From NCBI GenBank assembly GCA_959347315.1, contig OY365822.1, forward strand, positions 10,578,530-10,642,529: a stretch of DNA of 64,000 nt, in the 5' to 3' direction. This DNA is from Bimastos eiseni. Its lineage: Eukaryota; Annelida; Clitellata; Crassiclitellata; Lumbricidae. The notes beneath the pieces were generated by a model. That model did not search any database and had not been told where the DNA came from. It worked only from the letters and a program-made list of their open reading frames with translations. The position numbers and the translations under genes are program-made. This document shows positions 13,060 through 23,560 of the stretch, piece by piece; the first letter of the stretch is position 1, and each line of letters opens with the position of its first letter.

Positions 13060-13249
13060 ATTTGTGTTATTTCTCTGTCTCTATTAATCTTATCTTTGGC
13101 CTAAACCTATGATAGTCTTCGTCTCAAGCGTTTGTGCGTACACCAGAAATTTGCAGAATATGTTTAGTTTTGACAGAGGTTCCGCCAATAAATTAAAGAT
13201 CAAAAGGTTTCCACGGCCCAAAAAAGGATTGGGACTCGCTGATATAGAT

Positions 13250-13605
13250 ATAGGCTACACTGATTAGCTTAATACAGAGTTTTAAAAAAACCCAGGATGT
13301 CCTGCAGGCGAAAGTCAAAAACCCATATCTAGTATAAAAATCCCAGCGGTGGCAACACTGACAAAGGCCATAAATAACCCGACACGCAAACCCGCAGCAA
13401 GAACACTTGACACGAGACTTCACCACAAGATTCTATTGTTGGTCGTCCGTTTGGTCCCGAAAGAATAAACCACACCGAGTGGATTGTAAACATTCGACCG
13501 CAGACTGCTGTGGGTTGTCATGTTCGTGAGGCACAACGTTTTGTATGCACAACTTGAATTTGAGTGCTAAAGCACAGAAACACCAAGTTACATCATACCT
13601 CGATT
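13250..13605. other. Intergenic, no gene recognised
   Basis: No supported coding sequence. Short minus-strand ORFs here have no recognisable features. Confidence 0.55.
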
Positions 13606-13613
13606 ACCACGTA

Positions 13614-13768
13614 CAGAGGCGTCAATCGCCCCTTGAGTGATGGAGGCAAATCCCCAGTCCCAAGCGTCAGGAAGGCAAGATATTCCCCCTAGAAAAAAAT
13701 ATATCCCCCTTACCTGAAATTGGAGGCATTTGCCTCCGGACCCCTCACCCCCTATCTGGACGCCCGTG
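13614..13768. mobile_element. hAT-type MITE, 155 bp, with perfect 8-bp TSD
   Basis: Flanked by ACCACGTA at 13606-13613 and 13769-13776. Ends are CAGAGGCGTC on the left and CACGGGCGTC (reverse complement) on the right. The interior (GGAGGCAAAT, AAGGCAAGATAT and GGAGGCATTTGCCTCC) matches the element at 34184-34337 in opposite orientation, so both belong to one family. No transposase. Confidence 0.9.
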
Positions 13769-13899
13769 ACCACGTACCTACTGACCAGCACAAAACGATA
13801 TATTAGGTTTAATATTACTAATAAATCATGCACTGAGCGTTCATAAAATCGTGCGAAACGAAGCACAAAATGGCGCAAATTAATGGATAACACGCTGTT

Positions 13900-14165
13900 G
13901 CACTTAATTATGAGCTATGAGCTAATTCATGTCTGAAGGAGATGTGCATAGCAGAGGAAGCTAGTTCGAATCCTGTTTCAACTAAGATTGACTAATCCTT
14001 CTTTCGCTAGGGGGGGGCGGTGGCTAAATCAGATGTACAGCGTTATAGCTACCTTGCATGACAGCCGTACAGTTAAGTTCGACTCTTGTATTAATTTATC
14101 ATCATCTGCTCATACTGTATTTGTAATAATACTGTAGTTTCTAAGTTTTGTATCAAACACGAAGG
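13900..14165 (+). mobile_element. tRNA-derived SINE
   Basis: Contains a canonical B-box-like AGTTCGAATCC (about 13970). Downstream are AATCCTTCTTTCGCTAGG, a GGCGGTGGC patch and a tail with CATCATCTGCTCATACTG. The copy at 15322-15545 shares the same modules in the same order. It is presumably an RNA polymerase III-derived retroelement. Boundaries are approximate. Confidence 0.6.
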
Positions 14166-15321
14166 TACATTAATGTAGGCCTACTCCGCATTTCCGCTAC
14201 AAGTTGAGAAAAGCCTTGCAAATAAAAATCCAATCAATGTCCCATACTAATAAACCATCATAATACGTTCATACAAAACCTAATGCTACCAGGTGCGCTT
14301 ATCCTGTGCTGGTGTTCCACCTGCTTCCGGCGGGGCGCAGTGCGGGTGATCCCAGGGACCGATTGATGCCCTCCTATTTGGTCCAAAAATCCGCCAATCG
14401 GAACGAGAACGGCGACCCACTTAATGTTTACTGCCTAAAAAAAGTTCCCATAAAAAGGTGATTAATGCGGACCAGTAAAATGTCGATTTAGTTCCATTTA
14501 TAGCCAATCCCGCACCTCCGCTTGATTTATGCCCTTGTTGTCGACACAGTTTTGCAGCAAGCACCGCCTCTTTCTACGGACAGCCGGCGCTTACTTTCGT
14601 TTGTGCGGTGTGAATTCTCGGGTGCAGTTAGTAAGATCGTTATTGCTGCAAGAAGCTCGTATACAACGCAATAGGGACGCTGATGCGCTTAGAACGAAAC
14701 TCAGCAAATATACATATCACTAGCTCATCCTGCTTTATTATGATTATTACCACATCGTCGTCGAATCACTTTTCTAACGATTGGATTTAAAACCTCTTAT
14801 CGGCTCATAAAGAAAAAAGGAAGATGGTATTGGCTCTGACCTCAGCTGTTCGGACCATTGGTCCGGAGTCTCGGTTAAGTGAATGGCGCCTAAGAAAGGA
14901 TAAACAAGCAAATATATTGCGCTTCAGTGGCTACCGTACGACCTCGACTCCGTCCCTCCTAAAATGAATTTATCGGGCGAGATCCTTCAACATTGATGCC
15001 TCTTAGAACGACCGGGGCCATCCATTTAAGTTTCCCGTTCAGGTTTCCCATTTAATATGGTGAAACGGCAATGGATAGAGTGTGATAGACATTATTAATA
15101 AAAGAATGACTCGGGGTGCAAAGGGCAGAAATTCTGCAGCAATCAATTCATCATTGGAATGTAATGTAAGTCCTCGAAGACCTTGAGTACCATTAGATAA
15201 CCTGACAGAATTCAATGCACAGCTCATCATTGCCCCAGACGACCCAGCCAGGTTAAAGAAACCCAGCGACATTGCGTATCCATGTCTTACACCTACTCGG
15301 GAGATGGCCGATGGGAACACG
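14166..15321. other. Intergenic, no gene recognised
   Basis: Small ORFs (14529-14723 +, 15039-15320 -) show no recognisable protein features. One TAGGCCTA palindrome lies at 14176. Confidence 0.5.
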
Positions 15322-15545
15322 CTGGTGCGAAGACTAAAACGGGTTCGATAGCCGTGTTGGCCTTAGATAATGTTATTAATCCTTCCATTCGCTAGGTGGC
15401 GTTGGTACAATAATCAGTAGTACAGACGGCGCTTTGCAAGCCGACATACAGTAGCCTAAAATGCGACTCCTGTTGAACCTTTTACCATCTGCTACTATAA
15501 TCATATAATCTTATACTGTGTTTGTCAGTTTGAATTGAATAAAAG
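15322..15545 (+). mobile_element. tRNA-derived SINE, second copy of the 13.9-kb family
   Basis: GGGTTCGATAGCC (B-box-like) is followed by TTATTAATCCTTCCATTCGC, TAGGTGGCG and ACCATCTGCTA, and the copy ends ATACTGTGTTTGTCAGTTTG then GAATTGAATAAAAG. Its order and spacing match the copy at 13.9 kb. It is decayed and has no coding potential. Confidence 0.6.
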
Positions 15546-15689
15546 AAAATTAAATATTACTACCGTTGATCATAAACTGCTCCTTTAGGCCTCCATTCAC
15601 TCTGACTGCCCTTTATGAGTCACTGTAGAAATCTTCTAATAGTACAATCAACTTGAATTCATAGTTCATTCGTGCCTGGCATAATCAAT

Positions 15690-15800
15690 CAATTGGATTT
15701 GATATAGCGCCTCTTCGGGAGTCTACTCGTACTAGCTTCAACAGTCCAACCACAGCTAGAAAAGACAAATTTCAGGGAAGAAGATAGGGGAGACAAATAA
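15690..15800. repeat. Dispersed repeat fragment (GCGCCTCTTC family)
   Basis: GATATAGCGCCTCTTCGGGA, then AGTCCAACCACAGCTAGA and a GAAGATAGGGGAGACA patch. It matches the modules at 55126-55330 (TATATAGCGCCTCTTCAAGG, CAGCCACGGCC, GAGAAGACAGAGGGCA). An interspersed family of unknown class. Confidence 0.5.
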
Positions 15801-16611
15801 GTTCATAGGCAAGAGCCGAAAATGCACGCTCGATGAATTTGCTCGACCTGCCAAATCCTACCACGTGCTATGTAAGGGTAGGGCCTATACATTATACTAG
15901 AGCAGTTGCTGTAGTCGAGATGACTCGTGACGTAAGCACTTTCTGCCATACGCTATCGAGCGCCATTATATACACCGTCAAAACAAATTCACGCGACGCA
16001 AAAGAGTCGTGTGTATTGCGCTGTATAGGCCTACTGTCTTTGGATAAGAATATTGTACAATGAGATATAGTTATAAAATTATGTATATCATGTCAGTGGT
16101 ATCTGGGACTCATGGGCATATTAGAATCAGCCTGTAATCAGGTAGTATGAAACCGATGTTCGATATAATAATGAAATCGTCGGCTTTACATATCGAAGAA
16201 ATAACGTATGGTTCTCTTAGTCAGACGTCAATCTCGGTCAGCTCCGCCCACCATATATACGCTGGCAAGATGCCAAGGCTCTGTGACCTATTTAGTTGAT
16301 AGAGGAAAGCAACGAATTCGTGTGAATCTAGAGCGTGATTCGATACTAATTTGGACGAGTTTTGCGTTAGCGTTAAAAATTCAACAAAGTTATTCGTAGT
16401 TTTGCACGGTGTGTGGGATTTCTGAACACTACGCTTTGTTTTTCGGCGAAAGATATACCATTCCAGTCCGTTGCGTAGAGTTTAGTGTGGATCTAGAGAT
16501 GTCGCGTGCGTGATTTTGGATTGTTTTCATTGAAACGCTCTGGGCTGACGATTTTCTTGGGAGTTTTGACGCTAGAATTCGAACATTCCAGTAAGTTTTG
16601 CTATTTTTCGG
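15801..16611 (+). promoter_or_regulatory. 5' flank and probable 5' UTR of HECA
   Basis: This AT-rich flank precedes the GC-rich HECA coding exon. The HECA frame is closed by TAG at 16573-16575, so the ATG pair at 16612 and 16615 lies at the start of the open frame. A strong donor-like sequence CCA|GTAAGT sits at 16588-16596, just upstream of the ATG. The same place also resembles a weak acceptor (CATTCCAG). Either could mark 5' UTR splicing, and the sequence alone cannot decide. No reliable core promoter could be picked. Confidence 0.4.
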
Positions 16612-18018
16612 ATGATGCCACTGCAACAGAGGCAGCAGTTAAGAGCGGTCAACGGCGCGGTGAACCCGTGGAATGCTGGCGGTGCTCTACCGCTTAGAGG
16701 GCTGCCCGATCGGAACCTCCATCCGCTGCCGGACGACGAAGCGGACAGGCCGGTGGACGAGAATCGGGCAGAGGACGCGGACGCTGATGAGTTGGCCCTC
16801 GAGTGCTGCCTGCCGAGCGGTTGCCCTCACCAGAAGGAGTTGATCTTGCCTTCCGACCCGGGCGATGCCGTCAGGGTGATGTGCAACAACGAAAGCTGCA
16901 CAATCGCTCGGTGGATGCACGGCGCCTGCTTCCAAGAATGGGAGGAACATGTGCTTGGATACCTGCGTTCGTGCGGTAGGGCCAGGAGCTGGAGTGAGAA
17001 GCAGCGACTACAGAACCTGTGGACGAAGAAGGGGTACGACCTGGCCTTCAAGGCCTGCGACTGCCGTTGCGGCAAGGGCCACCTCCGCAAGGACCTTGAC
17101 TATCTGCCGCTGCCGAAGAAGACCGAAGACCGCCGTCCGAAGAAGCGTGGCAGGACCAAGGCCCTGACTTCACCAGGCGTAAAGGTGCCAGCCCAATTGC
17201 AGCACCCCATCACAGAGGGCAGCATGGTCCGCACCCCGCTGAGGATCCGCACGTCAAGTCTGTGCAGCACCGGGTCGAGCCCTCCGAGCTCCGACGGGAC
17301 CCCTCCGCTGACGCCAGGTTCGGCGCCGCCAAGGTCCTCGGGCGGGCGCTTCGACTTCTTCGCCGACGCAGAACAGGCGGCCGCCGGAAACATCTTCTGG
17401 CGCCGTACGGATCTGTCGGTATTCACCTCGCTTCCGCGTCACCTCCAGAACCCCTACCAGATCAAGATTGAGGACGAGGGCCCGCACGGAAACGACGAGA
17501 CCCGCAGCTTCATCCTGACGCAGCTGAGCGGACACAAGGTGACGGTTGTCCACTGTGCTGTCTGTCAGGTGGACCTTCCCGTCTACGACAAGTACCCTCT
17601 GATCGACGGTACCTTCTTTCTCTCTCCGCACCAGTACAGCACGGCCAACATCACCGTCACGCTCGACCGCAGGCCGCGTGCTTTTCTCAATGCCATCTGC
17701 ATGCGTTGCCTCGACGGGGGCACCTGCTCCGGCGGATTTGCACTTCGCTGCCTTGCGTGCAAGACGCCGTGGTCGGGCGCGACGCTCGTCATCGGCACAA
17801 TGTACGCATACGACATCTTCGCGGCGCTGCCGTGCTGCTCCGCCCGACTCATTTGCAAGCTGTGCCACTGCCAGGTGCTGGAGCCGGGCGTCGCGTACCC
17901 GTTCTTCAGCGACTACAGTCGACTCGTCAAGTGTCACTCCTGTGGGTCGGAAGACTACCACTTCATCAAGCCTCTCGGGTCGATCTTCTTCCGTAGCTCC
18001 GCCACGGGTCACTTTTGA
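16612..18018 (+). CDS. Headcase protein homologue (HECA), single-exon
   Basis: A 468-residue protein recognisable end to end as headcase/HECA. The N-terminal Cys-rich HECA domain (about residues 63-165) holds CNNESC, WMHGACFQEWE, CGRARSW and WTKKGYDLAF followed by a CDCRCGKGHL cluster. A basic, proline/serine-rich linker (about 166-260, with RRPKKRGRTK as a possible nuclear signal) leads to the C-terminal headcase domain (about 275-460), with CAVC, FFLSP, CMRCL, CLAC, GTMYAYDIFAALPCC, CKLCHC and CHSCGSEDYHFIKP. The paired cysteines suggest zinc binding. In Drosophila, headcase acts with Unkempt to restrain mTORC1-linked growth and maintain imaginal progenitors, and human HECA affects proliferation. 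The start is the first ATG after an in-frame TAG at 16573, and a second ATG follows at once. No intron interrupts the conserved core. The exon is strikingly GC-rich against AT-rich surroundings. Retrocopy origin is possible, but the frame is fully intact. Confidence 0.95.
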   Translation: MMPLQQRQQLRAVNGAVNPWNAGGALPLRGLPDRNLHPLPDDEADRPVDENRAEDADADELALECCLPSGCPHQKELILPSDPGDAVRVMCNNESCTIARWMHGACFQEWEEHVLGYLRSCGRARSWSEKQRLQNLWTKKGYDLAFKACDCRCGKGHLRKDLDYLPLPKKTEDRRPKKRGRTKALTSPGVKVPAQLQHPITEGSMVRTPLRIRTSSLCSTGSSPPSSDGTPPLTPGSAPPRSSGGRFDFFADAEQAAAGNIFWRRTDLSVFTSLPRHLQNPYQIKIEDEGPHGNDETRSFILTQLSGHKVTVVHCAVCQVDLPVYDKYPLIDGTFFLSPHQYSTANITVTLDRRPRAFLNAICMRCLDGGTCSGGFALRCLACKTPWSGATLVIGTMYAYDIFAALPCCSARLICKLCHCQVLEPGVAYPFFSDYSRLVKCHSCGSEDYHFIKPLGSIFFRSSATGHF

Positions 18019-21000
18019 GGGGACGCTTCCGCTGTGGGACGCCCAAGCGCGAAACCGGTCTAGGTCTATTAACAAATGTCTGTGTATCGCTTATTTTGAT
18101 TGAAAGCATTTTTTTGACAGAATTGAAACTCTAGGCATTAATGTGAACAGTGTTGCCGTGTTTTTGACGAGATTTTGCGGTAGCCGGTTTCAGGCTTGCT
18201 GTGCCTGAAGGCCATGTTACCTTAGGTTCTTGACGATGCCTCGTCTGGGGAAGTGGGGTACTTTGGCCACCAGGGGGCTGCTTGATTGATATTTCCACTG
18301 TTAGTTCCCTAGCATTTAGTTTGCTTAACTATTTTGCTTAGTTGCGACGATCGACAGATGTTTTGAGCATTGTTACATTAGTGCTGTTGAAGTTATTAGA
18401 TGTGATTCGATTATGGCGTGGATTATATTAGATTATGGCTTGGATTATGTTGGATTATGGCTTGGATGATTGGATCATGGCTAGGATGGTCAGCATGGGA
18501 ATGATCCTCATTTGTTACAGTGATGGCCTGTTTCTTATTTTCCAATCTGGCTTTGATTAGCATACATGTTTTCATTGATGAATGTTGTCATACTTACCGT
18601 GCTCACATACTGATTGCACTGACACACATGTGCTGGTGTTTCATGTAGATATAATAGAGGAGTCTTATTTTATTTATTTATATATATATATATAAAATTA
18701 TATATATGCCAGTGTATATGTTTAATATATATATGTATACATGCGCACACACAAACATATATTGCCATATAAGTTTTGTCATTTGATACATTACATATTA
18801 TTTGGTATATGTGAAGTTTCATTAAGATCTTGTGCTTACAGGAAATGTTACACTGTAGCTATATGAATGAAAGGCTGGCCTGTGTATATGCTAGTGTATA
18901 TAACATATGATATATGTGTTCATGTATATTACATAGTAATCTTATATATAGGGTGTGTGAGCATGTTTAGACATACTTATATTGACAGCTAATATGCGTA
19001 CAAGCTCGTGTTCCATGTGTATATATATACATATGTGTGTATATATATATGTATATATATACACACACACACACGGGTATTGTATATATATACACATGGC
19101 TGGGTAAATATTTGAGTTTTTTGTCAGAGATTAAATATTTGCCTGTGATGTATTGTTAGGAATATGTGCTAAAGGGATTCTTTTGCTTTTTTAAGCAGAT
19201 GGCTTGGCAGCAGAGGTCTTGGCAGCTGTTTCTTTTGGCCTTTCCCACTAATGGGAATTTAATTTCTCTGCTCCTAAAAAAGCTGTACAAGAAATTAGAT
19301 ACGAAGCACTGTTGGCGATGAAACGTTTTCTACTCATCTGGACTGAATGTGTATGAAAGTGGGGAGGGCTGTTCTGGTGCCGTGGAATGCAGTATAATTG
19401 CATTTATGTGTAGGAATGTAACGGATGGAGAATGCTGATGAAATCGAGGAACAATACGATAATCATTGCGAATAAATTTAATGGCATTTTTTTATACGAG
19501 TAATAAGCGACAGAATGCAAAAAAATAGAACGTAATATTGATACTGCATTTACATGTGGTTACGCTTCATTTGCATTAATGTGGCTAGGCCGTCTGTTGT
19601 GTTCTGGTTTCTTCGAAGAGCTGGGCATTGCTTGAAAATTTATCTATTCACAAAGCACGATATTTGAAATGAGTGTATTTGTGATTTTTTAAGTTTAAGA
19701 TAGTAAAATGGAGATAATTGAAGAAATGAGGCCAGGGAAGAAGGCTCAGGTATTTCTGCTCAAAATTTGTGGCCTTAAAGGTATTGTGTGGGTCTTGGGT
19801 TTCTTGGTAATGGTTTATAGACTGGCATCTTAGTTTTCATGCTGTGGCTGTTGGCCATGGGTAATGGGGAGTTACAATTTTTCTGTCTGGTTCTGGTGGA
19901 GAAATTGAGAAACTTTGAGTGCATCTGTCGAGACATGTGTGCCAGTGGCTGCAGAAGTACGCATTTCCATTTAGCCAAACTATGTATGCAATCATATTGG
20001 TGTGACCTAATTATGTCTAGGTAATTTTACCTGACAAATTTGTATGCATGTGTGTCAGGTGAATGACCTCAAGAGAATATATAAACATATATGTACTAAC
20101 ATACATATATATATATATATATATATATGTATGATATTAGACAAACTAATTCTGCATATGTTTGCATGTGAATGCTTTAAAAATCCGGTTGATAACCTAA
20201 CTGCCTATATTCCAAATGTGAATCTATTTTTGTGTGCTTCAATACGGGTTTGCTAACAGTAGTAGTGGGAGGAAGATTGTTGGTATATTTTTGCATGGGC
20301 CAAAATTTCATAGTTTTAGTTTTTATTAGTGCAGCAACATGGAGTCCAAAAACTTCAGTAAAATCAGAAATCAGAAAATTGTTAGTGCTAGTAGCATTTT
20401 CTGTGTTTATTTTGTTTATCCATTTGCTTCCGGTGAACACTTTAAACATGTCCAAGCATCAGCTCGGTTCGGTTAAGGCATTCGTAGAATTGTGATGATC
20501 TGTGTTGTTTTTTAAACTCGTTTTATCTGTTTAGAAATTGTCTGATTTATTGTATTGCTGCTTCAAAAGCTTGTCAGTGTTGCTTCGTGTAAAGATGAGA
20601 TCTCTGTAAAATTCAGAAATCTCCTGCCAAATGTAGCATTCTCTTCTTTAAGTTTTGTTTGTTTTCCCACAGAAAAGACGACTCGGTATCTTGCTTTTAA
20701 AGCGTTTCGAAGACTCGTTTGTGTCGAACAGTTGTACATATTCGGATTGATTTCCATTATTGAACTTTAGTTAGAAAATGTAACACATTGCTTTTCATTC
20801 GGTTGTTCAGAAATGCGTTGAATTTTCTGTATTCTTTCTGCAGTTGACGGCTTTGTTTGATTTGCCACCTTGGTGATGCCATGCATGCTGTTTTTGCAGA
20901 TTTAGTGATTATGTTTGAAGCTCAGTCATCATTATGCAGTCTGTTGGGCATTCTCCTGCTTAAAAATCAACGTTTTTGTGATTATCTTGTGTGCTTGTCT

Positions 21001-21250
21001 CGAGAAGAAGTGTACCGTTTGCTTCTCCCTGCCGCTCTAGTCCATTGAGAACTCCTTTGGTGTACTCTACTTCATTGAAGCTTGAAGTACGATTGATAAT
21101 AATGGCCGTTGATGTTGTGCTTCGGTCTTAAAATATGGCTTAGAGCATTCTTAGCTGTGCCGACCTCAATGATCCGAAGAGGAACAGCTACATGCTTTCT
21201 AGACCAACTGATATTCCGATATCTGCTCTACTAACATTTCAACCCTATCA
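18019..21250 (+). other. Downstream flank of HECA, possible long 3' UTR; no other gene
   Basis: The + strand is T/G-rich with (TA)n and (CA)n runs and no convincing ORF. HECA mRNAs in vertebrates have long 3' UTRs, so part of this may be transcribed. That is inference, as no single polyadenylation site can be chosen among several AATAAA-like sites. Confidence 0.35.
18660..19085. repeat. Clustered (TA)n/(CA)n microsatellites
   Basis: Short runs of TATATA and CACACA are interspersed, notably at 18679-18712 and 19018-19076. A similar run lies at 20098-20130. Simple sequence only. Confidence 0.85.
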
Positions 21251-21604
21251 TTATGGCGCATGGGTCGACGACTCGTAGGTGTCCAATGCAACCTTTATCT
21301 CCTGTTTCCATAGTTCTCTGTCTTGCACTGCCATTCTTAGGCAGTGCAAGACAGAACCTTGGAAGGTCCATTTTGCACCATTCAGTGATATCATATCGTC
21401 CATCTGCTTCCTGTTTGGTCTTCCATATCGCACTTTTCCCTCCATAAATCCCATCATTACAGTTTTTACTTTTATTTTATCATTCATTCTACATATGTGT
21501 CCGAAGGGGCTCAATTTCCTTCTCATTATTTGTTGCATTAAATCCTCCTTTATTTCCTGTCTTCTTTTAACCTCCTTATTTGTCACCTTCATTGTCTGGT
21601 TCAT
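21251..21604 (-). mobile_element. LINE ORF2 C-terminal remnant (non-LTR retrotransposon)
   Basis: The minus strand encodes 117 residues including RRKLSPFGHICRMNDK, then GKVRYGRPNRKQMDDM, and an AVQDRELWKQ-type ending. This matches the conserved C-terminal tail of endonuclease/reverse-transcriptase polyproteins (R+KLxxFGHxCRM, GKRxxGRPxxxWxDDI, DRxxWR). The reverse transcriptase and endonuclease are absent, so this is a 5'-truncated dead copy. The order (GHICRM before GRP) fixes the strand. Confidence 0.8.
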
Positions 21605-21646
21605 TATTGTAGTATTCTTCTATAGCAGTACAACCCTATATGCAGT

Positions 21647-21697
21647 AGTGTACATACATATGTAGTGTACATACATATGTAGTGTACATACATATGT
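21647..21697. repeat. 17-bp short tandem, three copies
   Basis: AGTGTACATACATATGT is repeated three times head to tail next to the LINE remnant. Confidence 0.85.
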
Positions 21698-21704
21698 ATA
21701 GTAG

Positions 21705-22594
21705 TATAAATACATATGGCACATAACTCAGGCAGTGTAATGCTTCAGTTGGTGGCGCTGGTGAGAGACTCTGTATATTAAAATTGCGGTGACATGCCAT
21801 TTAGTGATGGTGTCGTTTCACTGTGTGATCATGTTTACCCAATATAGTTGGTTCTAAGGGTTGATGTTTGTCTTTGAACTCTGCCGGTTCTTTGTCGTGC
21901 TCATTCAGGGTAAGATGGTCGAGTGAAAAGCTTTTCGTTCCTATGCAACATAAGATTGCGTCGTGGATGACTCGCTTTTACGGTTGGGTATTGTTGTCGC
22001 CGTTGTAGTTTTTTCTCAAGTCACAAATTCTGTTGATACTTCTGCGCGCGTGCGTGTGGGTGCCTAACAAGTGGTGGTGGGTTTACCAGGCAGGTGCACA
22101 CAGTCTGCTGTGTTGCTAGGGGGTCTGTTGATCCGACAGAAGCAGGTTTCAGCCTGTGCAGTGGGTGCTCCTCATAAAAAAAAACTGGGCATGTGGATTG
22201 CTGTGAAGTGGTTGTGTCATAAACTAGTTTATTTTGGTAGCGCTATCAGCTGCTGGGAGGAAGGCAACAAGTCTTGTGACTCAGTTTATGGGGGAAGGCT
22301 TCTGGTGTTTAACCCAGTTGCCTGAGGATGAAGAATGGAAACAATGACCTTGTGTTTACTTCTATGGAGTGTTAAAAACAGTGGCTCTGGTCAGTTATGG
22401 GACACTGTTGAACAGGTCTGATTTGCAGGGTAGCTAATGAGATATCGATGGTAAGGTAATGTATTGTAATAAATGATGTTAGAAGAACTCTGTTTAGTGA
22501 GGAGACATCTAATGACGACTTGCTGCTTGGCATCTATAAGTCTGTGGAAGAGTTTACTCACTGTCTTGTCTGTGCTCAAATATTTCCTCTACTG
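21705..22594. other. Intergenic, no gene recognised
   Basis: ORFs of up to 84 codons show no recognisable features. Confidence 0.5.
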
Positions 22595-22762
22595 CTTGAC
22601 TGGTTTATTTTGTCTAATCAACTGTTTTGTGTATGGCTTGACTAGTTTCTTTTGTCTAATTAACTGTTTCCTGTATGGCTTCACTGGTTTATTTTGTCTA
22701 ATCAACTGTTTCCTGTAGTGCTTGACTGGTTTCTCTCATCTCATCAACTGTTAAATTTGGAT
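22595..22762. repeat. 42-bp minisatellite, about four units
   Basis: Units begin CTTGACTGGTTTATTTTG (or CTTCACTGG) at 22595, 22637, 22679 and 22721, exactly 42 bp apart, and end TGTATGG. Forty-two is divisible by three and one frame is open, but no start, stop or splice context indicates coding. Confidence 0.9.
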
Positions 22763-23330
22763 GTACTCTGGCCTTTTAGGTTTTCTCACACTTTTCTGTG
22801 CATTCATCTTTTCTAGAAGTTTGTACAATCTGTCAACTGATGACAGTCACCTCAAAATTAAGAAAATTTCTATAACCATTTGTTTTGCACTTAAACAGGC
22901 CACTTGGCTTATTGGCTTTGCATATTACTGGGCTTCAACGTGGAAACTGGTTTTCAGAAAGCAGGATTTTGGTCTTGGTTCATAGTTGAAAAGGTCAAAA
23001 TTGGTTGAGGCAGATTGAAGGTTGTTTGAAACGTCTGAGCCTTAGAAGGTTGAAGTTATAAGTCGGGTCGGAGTTGTGAGGCTCGTTTGGTCAAACGTCG
23101 GAGACTGGGTGGCATGGGTGAGAGGAAGCCTTTGCCAAAACATTAGCATTTTGGTATGGTTTGATGTGATTGCCCTATGATCTCCGAATTGGACTGTGTT
23201 TACGTATTCTGAACTTCTATGTTATAACGGATGCAACAATGTAAGAGTTACAAGGAGGATGCCTTCTGCGATTGAACAATGATTGTGTTTAGTGGACCAG
23301 CTGTTTGGTTTAACAAAGGGGAAGGGGGCA
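22763..23330. other. Intergenic, no gene recognised
   Basis: No coding or repeat boundary could be supported. Confidence 0.5.
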
Positions 23331-23560
23331 ATTGTGTGATGGTTAGTGTGCTGAACGGGTAGTCAGAAGGTTGGGGCTTCAAATCCTCATCAGAGTGAAA
23401 ATTTATGGGTAGTCAAAAGGTTGGGGCTTCAAGTCTACACCAGAGCAAAACTGTATGGGTAATCAAAAGGTTGGGGCTTCAAGTTCACATCATAGCAAAA
23501 CTGTATGGGTAGTCAAAAGGTTGGGGCTTCAAGTTCACACACAGAGCAAAAATTTGATTC
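23331..23560 (+). mobile_element. tRNA-derived SINE with a fourfold tandem B-box region
   Basis: An A-box-like GATGGTTAGTGTG at about 23338 is followed by a module GGGTAGTCA(G/A)AAGGTTG, then GGGCTTCAA(A/G)T with CAGAG. The module starts at 23357, 23407, 23457 and 23507, a perfect 50-bp period. GGCTTCAAATCC is close to the Pol III B box. The head resembles the SINE at 40867 (GTCTAGTGGTTATTGTTGAAC). Multiple B boxes in tandem are unusual for a SINE. Confidence 0.65.

Larger units (their letters stand above)
5213..13241. mobile_element. hAT-type MITE interrupted by an internal 7.7-kb satellite expansion
   Basis: The left end CAGCGTTTCCCAAACTGTG (5213) and right end (reverse complement CAGCGAGTCCCAATCC, ending 13241) match the termini of the 315-bp MITE at 3442-3756 in opposite orientation. 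Matching also extends along both flanks: TTCCGCGGAAAGCT, GTGAACAAATGGA, ATCGATTTGTGTTATTT, AAGCGTTTGT and GTTTAGTTTTG. Candidate TSDs are CAATAGAT (5205-5212) and ATATAGAT (13242-13249), 6 of 8 identical. The sister element holds one 36-bp segment at the homologous place, whereas this copy holds about 214. The inference is that the array grew inside the element after insertion. Confidence 0.88.

Noticed and set aside
16249..16258. TATA box for HECA (CATATATACG)
   Set aside because: Isolated A/T-rich match in AT-rich DNA, without initiator evidence or a defined transcription start.
17254..18075. 273-codon minus-strand ORF opposite HECA
   Set aside because: Antisense shadow in GC-rich DNA. The + frame matches headcase throughout.
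21279..21665. 128-codon + ORF as a membrane protein gene
   Set aside because: It is antisense to the LINE ORF2 C-terminal remnant with clear family motifs on the minus strand.
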